A DNA stretch of 64,000 bases from contig NC_054713.1 of assembly GCF_016097555.1 (NCBI RefSeq), positions 7,203,809 to 7,267,808 of the forward strand. Reading direction: 5' to 3'. The translations under genes were made by a program, and so were the position numbers. Below, in pieces: positions 59,441 through 64,000 of the stretch. Under the pieces are notes generated by a model. The model was not told the origin of the DNA, ran no database searches, and saw only the letters and a list, made by a program, of their open reading frames with translations. Source of the DNA: Gigantopelta aegis. Taxonomy: Eukaryota; Mollusca; Gastropoda; Neomphalida; Peltospiridae. Each line of letters starts with the position of its first letter. Positions within the stretch are counted from its first letter, which is position 1.

Positions 59441-59517
59441 AAAATGGGCAAGACAAGAATTACAATAACACAACAATAACTACATTAGAATAATTTGTTT
59501 TTGTTTTGTGTCTAGTT

Positions 59518-59575
59518 TGGGGGGGGGGGGGGTGTTGGGGATGGGGTGATGGGGTGATGGGGGTGGGGTTTTTTG
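59518..59575. repeat. G-rich low-complexity tract
   Basis: Poly-G followed by GGGGTGAT units. Confidence 0.85.
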
Positions 59576-59974
59576 GTTCGTTGGTTGTATTATTAAAATA
59601 CAAACATATCGGATGGAATGTAGCCAAGAGGTAGAACGCCCGCCTGACGCATTGATGGTCGTAGAATAAATTGGTCTTCGGTATTCCCCGTCCTAACAGT
59701 TTGCCAAAACCATTACATAGTATTTGTATCACTAAAGTAATAGATAACAAAAGTGCATGTGGTATGCAAATAACGTCTTTATTATTCCTCAGTAGAACGA
59801 AACGAAATAACAAAACACCTCTTTCAATCTCATCTATTAAAATCACAGAATGACGATTATAAAAATGCCAAAAAATAAAAAGTATACTAGATGTTGCAGC
59901 TTTAAGAGTTATAGACATGTAACACAGGTGTTACACAATGTGTATAAAACAAATGAGATTACGATCTTTATACT

Positions 59975-60055
59975 TTTCCTGTCCAGGACAGGCGTGCGCT
60001 ATAACAACTTGCTCTGAATATGCATGTGATGCCCTATGACCTGACCTGACCTGTT
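59975..60055 (-). repeat. CAGGTCAGGTCA-type repeat, reverse
   Basis: CTGTCCAGGACAGGCGTGCG and CCTGACCTGACCTG. Confidence 0.6.
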
Positions 60056-60099
60056 GTTTATACAGCAAATATACAGGCCTATATTTTATATGTGTTACA

Positions 60100-61770
60100 T
60101 AACATACTTATGTAATAATCGTATGACACAATCTATATGTAATAATCGTATGACACCCTCTCTATGTAATAATCGTATGACACAATCTATATGTAATAAT
60201 CGTATGACACCCTCTCTATGTAATAATCGTATGACACCTTCTCTATGTAATAATTGTATGACACACTCTGTGTAATAATCGTATGACACCCTCTCTATGT
60301 AATAATCGTATGACACACTCTGTGTAATAATCGCATGACACCCTCTCTATGTAATAATCGTATGACACACTCTATGTAATAATCGTATGACACCCTCTCT
60401 ATGTAATAATCGTATGACACACTCTCTAAGTAATAATCGTATGACACACTCTATGTAATAATCGTATGACACCCTCTCTATGTAATAATCGTGTGACACA
60501 ATCTATATGTAATAATCGTATGACACCCTCTCTATGTAATAATCGTATGACACACTCTATGTAATAATCGTATGACACACTCTATGTAATAATCGTATGA
60601 CACCTCTCTATGTAATAATCGTATGACACACTATGTAATAATCGTATGACACCCTCTCTATGTAATAATCGTATGACACACTCTATGTAATAATCGTATG
60701 ACACACTCTGTGTAATAATCGTATGACACACTCTATGTAATAATCGTATGACACACTCTATGTAATAATCGTATGACACCTCTCTATGTAATAATCGTAT
60801 GACACACTATGTAATAATCGTATGACACCCTCTCTATGTAATAATCGTATGACACACTCTATGTAATAATCGTGTGACACAATCTATATGTAATAATCGT
60901 ATGACACACTCTATGTAATAATCGTATGACACACTCTATGTAATAATCGTATGACACACTCTGTGTAATAATCGTGTGACACAATCTATATGTAATAATC
61001 GTATGACACACTCTGTGTAATAATCGTGTGACACAATCTATATGTAATAATCGTATGACACACTCTATGTAATAATCGTATGACACACTCTATGTAATAA
61101 TCGTATGACACCCTCTCTATGTAATAATCGTATGACACACTCTATGTAATAATCGTGTGACACAATCTATATGTAATAATCGTATGACACACTCTATGTA
61201 ATAATCGTATGACACACTCTATGTAATAATCGTATGACACACTCTATGTAATAATCGTATGACACACTCTGTGTAATAATCGTGTGACACAATCTATATG
61301 TAATAATCGTATGACACACTCTGTGTAATAATCGTGTGACACAATCTATATGTAATAATCGTATGACACACTCTGTGTAATAATCGTGTGACACAATCTA
61401 TATGTAATAATCGTATGACACACTCTATGTAATAATCGTATGACACACTCTATGTAATAATCGTGTGACACCCTCTCTATGTAGTAATCGTGTGACACCC
61501 TATCTGCATAATAATCGTATGACACACTCTCTATGTAATAATCGTGTGACACCCTATCTGCATAATAATCGTATGACACACTCTCTATGTAGTAATCGTG
61601 TGACACCCTATCTGCATAATAATCGTATGACACACTCTCTATGTAGTAATCGTGTGACACCCTATCTGCATAATAATCGTATGACACACTCTCTATGTAA
61701 TCATCGTATGACTATGACACCATCTATATGTAACAATCGTATGACACGTTCTCTGTGTAATAATTGTATG
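60100..61770. repeat. 25-27 bp minisatellite, about 65 units
   Basis: Unit GTAATAATCGTATGACACAC plus TCTAT, with variants of 25 and 27 bp; a higher-order variant with ATCTGCATAATAATCG occurs at 61490-61690. No unique spacers, so not CRISPR. Confidence 0.95.
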
Positions 61771-61807
61771 ACGAATTTTAAACATGAAGCTAATATATAA
61801 AAATTCA

Positions 61808-62091
61808 TTAATCTATGTTGGCATTCCTATATACCGCCAGAAAGCACACCGCCAATGTCACCGCCCCGACTCTGACGTTGGATCCGCCTTGTGGCGTGTT
61901 GACACTGTTGCAGTGTTTCTTGTTGCTGCCCACGCAAGACGCGTAGGCCATGACGTGGGCGATGTAGTTCTGCTCGTGCACGGAGTGGAACAGGTGCGAC
62001 ATGGGACCGCGGGCAAAGATGGCGACATCCTGGCCGCCATGAACCCCCGACAACATCTGGACAGAGTTGTACTGTTGATAGTCCCGAGCAT
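61808..62091 (-). CDS. Alkaline phosphatase 2, terminal exon
   Basis: 284 nt to a TAA at 61808-61810. Holds HGGQD (last zinc ligand) and a hydrophobic tail VGAVTLAVCFLAVY. The 3' UTR begins about 35 bp from a 1.7-kb minisatellite. Confidence 0.9.
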
Positions 62092-62763
62092 CTGAATAAG
62101 AACTTAAAGCTGCAGTCTCAAATTTACATAATGACAATTTCCCCGCCAAAATTAATAATTAATTTGTCGCTGTGAAATGTACTAATTATATCTTTAATTA
62201 TATGCTAGAAAGGGGCAGGACGTAGATCGATGGTAAAAAAAAAAGCAAAAAAAAAAAAGCGCAAACTTGATGCGCTGTCGGTTTAGGATAGGATCCTCGT
62301 CGGAGGGCCCATTGGGTTATCTCTCGTCCCAGCCAGTGCACCACGACTTGTATATGCAAGGCCGTGATGTGTGCTGTCTATGACGATGCTTATAAATGAA
62401 TGTGATCTAGTGGTGTCGTTAACCAAAACAAACCTTTTTAGATGTCAATAAAAGATAATTATTTTATAACTATTTAATTAGTGTTATTAAGAGTGCTATC
62501 ATCATCAATCTCATCATCATCATCATCATCAACCCCAGAGATATGACTATCAAAATCTCCATATTAAAATCTCCATCATCATCATCACTATAATAGTTAT
62601 GCCTTCTCCTTAATACATACATGTCACGACAGTAACATATTTAAGCAATATAAAAATGAACAGAAATAAATATTATTGAAAGAGAGAAAGAAAGCAAGAA
62701 AGAATGAAGGAAACAGAGAAAAGACGAAATCAGCTTGTTTTAACCGTCATCATCACCGTTATG

Positions 62764-62803
<40 letters not shown>

Positions 62804-63569
62804 GTCACCATCACCATCATCACCATTATGTATTATGTCATCATTATTGTCATCATCATCACCATCATCACCATTATGTCGTCATCATCATATCACCATT
62901 ATGTCATCATTACCATCATCCTCATCATCATCACCATCACCACCATCACAATCATCTTCACCATCAACATCACCATCCTCATCACCACTGTGATATTATT
63001 ATTATCATCATCACCTTCACCACCATCACCATCATCATCACCACCATCATCATCACCACCATCACCATCACCACAATCATCTTCACCATCAACATCACCA
63101 TCCTCATCACCATTGTGATATTATTATTATCATCATCACCTTCACCACCATCACCTTCACCACCATCACCATCATCATCACCACCATCACCATCACCACC
63201 ATCACAATCATCTTCACCATCAACATCACCATCCTCATCACCATTATGATGTTATTATAATCATCATCACCTTCACCACCACCACCATCCTCACCACCAC
63301 CATCACCATCATCATCACCACCATCACAATCATCTTCACCATCAACATCACTATCCTAATCACGATGATCCTATTATGATGTCTTTATTATTATCATCAC
63401 CTTCACCACCATCACCACCATAATCACCTTCATTATATGAATTAGCACTTACCTGTTTTAACACCTGTTAGGTTTCCCCGTAGCGGTCCCGGGCCGCTTC
63501 CATACGACAAAGTCTCAAATGGCATCTCGTCAATGGGTACGTGGTGATAATCTGACCTGTCGACTATAC
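61808..63569 (-). CDS. Alkaline phosphatase 2, partial (last two exons in window)
   Basis: A tandem paralogue of phosphatase 1 in the same orientation. Exons 63453-63569 and 61808-62091 match exons 9 and 10 of phosphatase 1 in phase and position; the upstream exons must lie beyond 64000. The terminal exon is almost identical to that of phosphatase 1 from [19 protein letters not shown] onward and differs mainly in the first 17 residues and in the GPI tail, which ends four codons later. The intervening intron holds an S1 SINE and a 0.95-kb CAT/CAC repeat. Both catalytic and anchor signals visible here are intact, so it is probably functional, though the main part cannot be seen. Confidence 0.9.
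62212..62440 (+). mobile_element. SINE S1, t1 tail, shortened
   Basis: Head GGACGTAGATCGATGGTA with an A-rich insertion; tail GTCGTTAACCAAAACAAACC. In the last intron of phosphatase 2. Confidence 0.75.
62490..63430. repeat. (CAT/CAC)n repeat in the last intron of phosphatase 2
   Basis: Imperfect trinucleotides with a higher-order unit of about 120 bp (TGATATTATTATTATCATCA recurring at 62992, 63116 and 63248). Gives spurious His- and Ser-rich frames. Confidence 0.95.
63453..63569 (-). CDS. Alkaline phosphatase 2, penultimate exon
   Basis: 117 nt, acceptor TTGTAG, donor GTAAGT. Codes [20 protein letters not shown] and LTGVKT. Its first third differs from phosphatase 1 in most residues while the rest is close, which suggests patchwise divergence or conversion. 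Confidence 0.88.
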
Positions 63570-63790
63570 CTACAATGAGAAATCTAAGTAGTAAATCACA
63601 GTCAGTGTCAGTGGGAAAATGTAGCGAGTTTCGTCTAGGGCCATTATAAATACGGCCACTATAACTTAAATGAAAATACGTCTGGTCAAATTTTGGTTTC
63701 TCGACTACACCTACAGTTAGAAATCTAAGTAGTCAGTCATAGTCAATGTGAATGGGAAAATGTAGAGTTTCCTCTTAGGTCAGCATAAAT
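63555..63790. repeat. Tandem duplication over a phosphatase 2 splice acceptor
   Basis: TCGACTATACCTAC and AGAAATCTAAGTAGT at 63560-63595 recur at 63698-63735 with the following 50 bp (GGGAAAATGTAG). Unit about 138 bp. Confidence 0.8.
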
Positions 63791-64000
63791 TAAATGCTAG
63801 ATTTTTTTTTTTTTTTTTTTGTTTTTAATGGGGCGGGGTGGGGGGGGGGGGGAATTATTTAAAAAGCAAAATTCAAGATATTGGAAATATCGGGGAAAGG
63901 CATCGGGGCGGCCGTGGGCGAAAATCTAGGGTTTATTTTACAATGTTTGACATCCAGCAATCGGATAGCAATCAGTCAATCTGCTCTAGTAATGCTAGTC

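Noticed and set aside
60100-61770. CRISPR-like array of 25-27 bp repeats
   Set aside because: Units abut with no unique spacers and vary only by small indels; the host is a eukaryote. It is a minisatellite.
62676-63249. His- and Ser-rich open frames
   Set aside because: Products of the CAT/CAC repeat in an intron.

Overview
This window is animal (metazoan) nuclear DNA, most likely from a mollusc and probably a gastropod. The genes are sparse, with GT-AG introns. The spaces between exons are packed with tRNA-derived SINEs whose modular heads and tails are of the kind seen in molluscs, with short terminal-inverted-repeat DNA elements (MITEs), with long poly-C/poly-G runs and with microsatellites. 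The species is not proven; the mollusc call rests on repeat style only.

Region 1 (about 0.8-36 kb) is a cluster of five intact genes for cytoplasmic dynein light chain LC8 (DYNLL family, 89 aa each). Gene A (3353-3622, +), gene B (11206-11475, -), gene C (18672-18941, -), gene D (22690-22959, -) and gene E (35409-35678, +) each carry the whole coding sequence in one exon directly behind a 3' splice site. Four upstream non-coding first exons with promoters are recognisable (for A, B, D and E). They share a 19-bp motif and a CCAAT box separated by exactly 12 bp, and a conserved 5' splice donor. Gene C has no visible promoter of its own. B, C and D also share a 3' UTR with a poly(A) signal.

Region 2 (39.3-53.0 kb, - strand) is a complete 10-exon alkaline phosphatase gene. 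The ten exons join in frame to 523 codons, with signal peptide, all metal ligands, the nucleophilic serine and a GPI-type hydrophobic tail. A second, tandem alkaline phosphatase gene begins beyond the right edge; only its last two exons lie here (61808-62091 and 63453-63569). Three of the 3' splice sites in these two genes have been locally duplicated.

Everything else is repeat or unclassified intron and intergenic DNA: four SINE types (here called S1 to S4) that share tails, at least eight kinds of TIR element, several with target site duplications and some nested in SINEs, 3' ends of LINEs, five minisatellites (one of 1.7 kb abutting the second phosphatase gene) and many simple repeats. No LTR, viral or Polinton-like element, no CRISPR array, no rRNA and no stand-alone tRNA gene was recognised. 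Exon joins, promoters and 3' ends are read from sequence alone, without transcript data.
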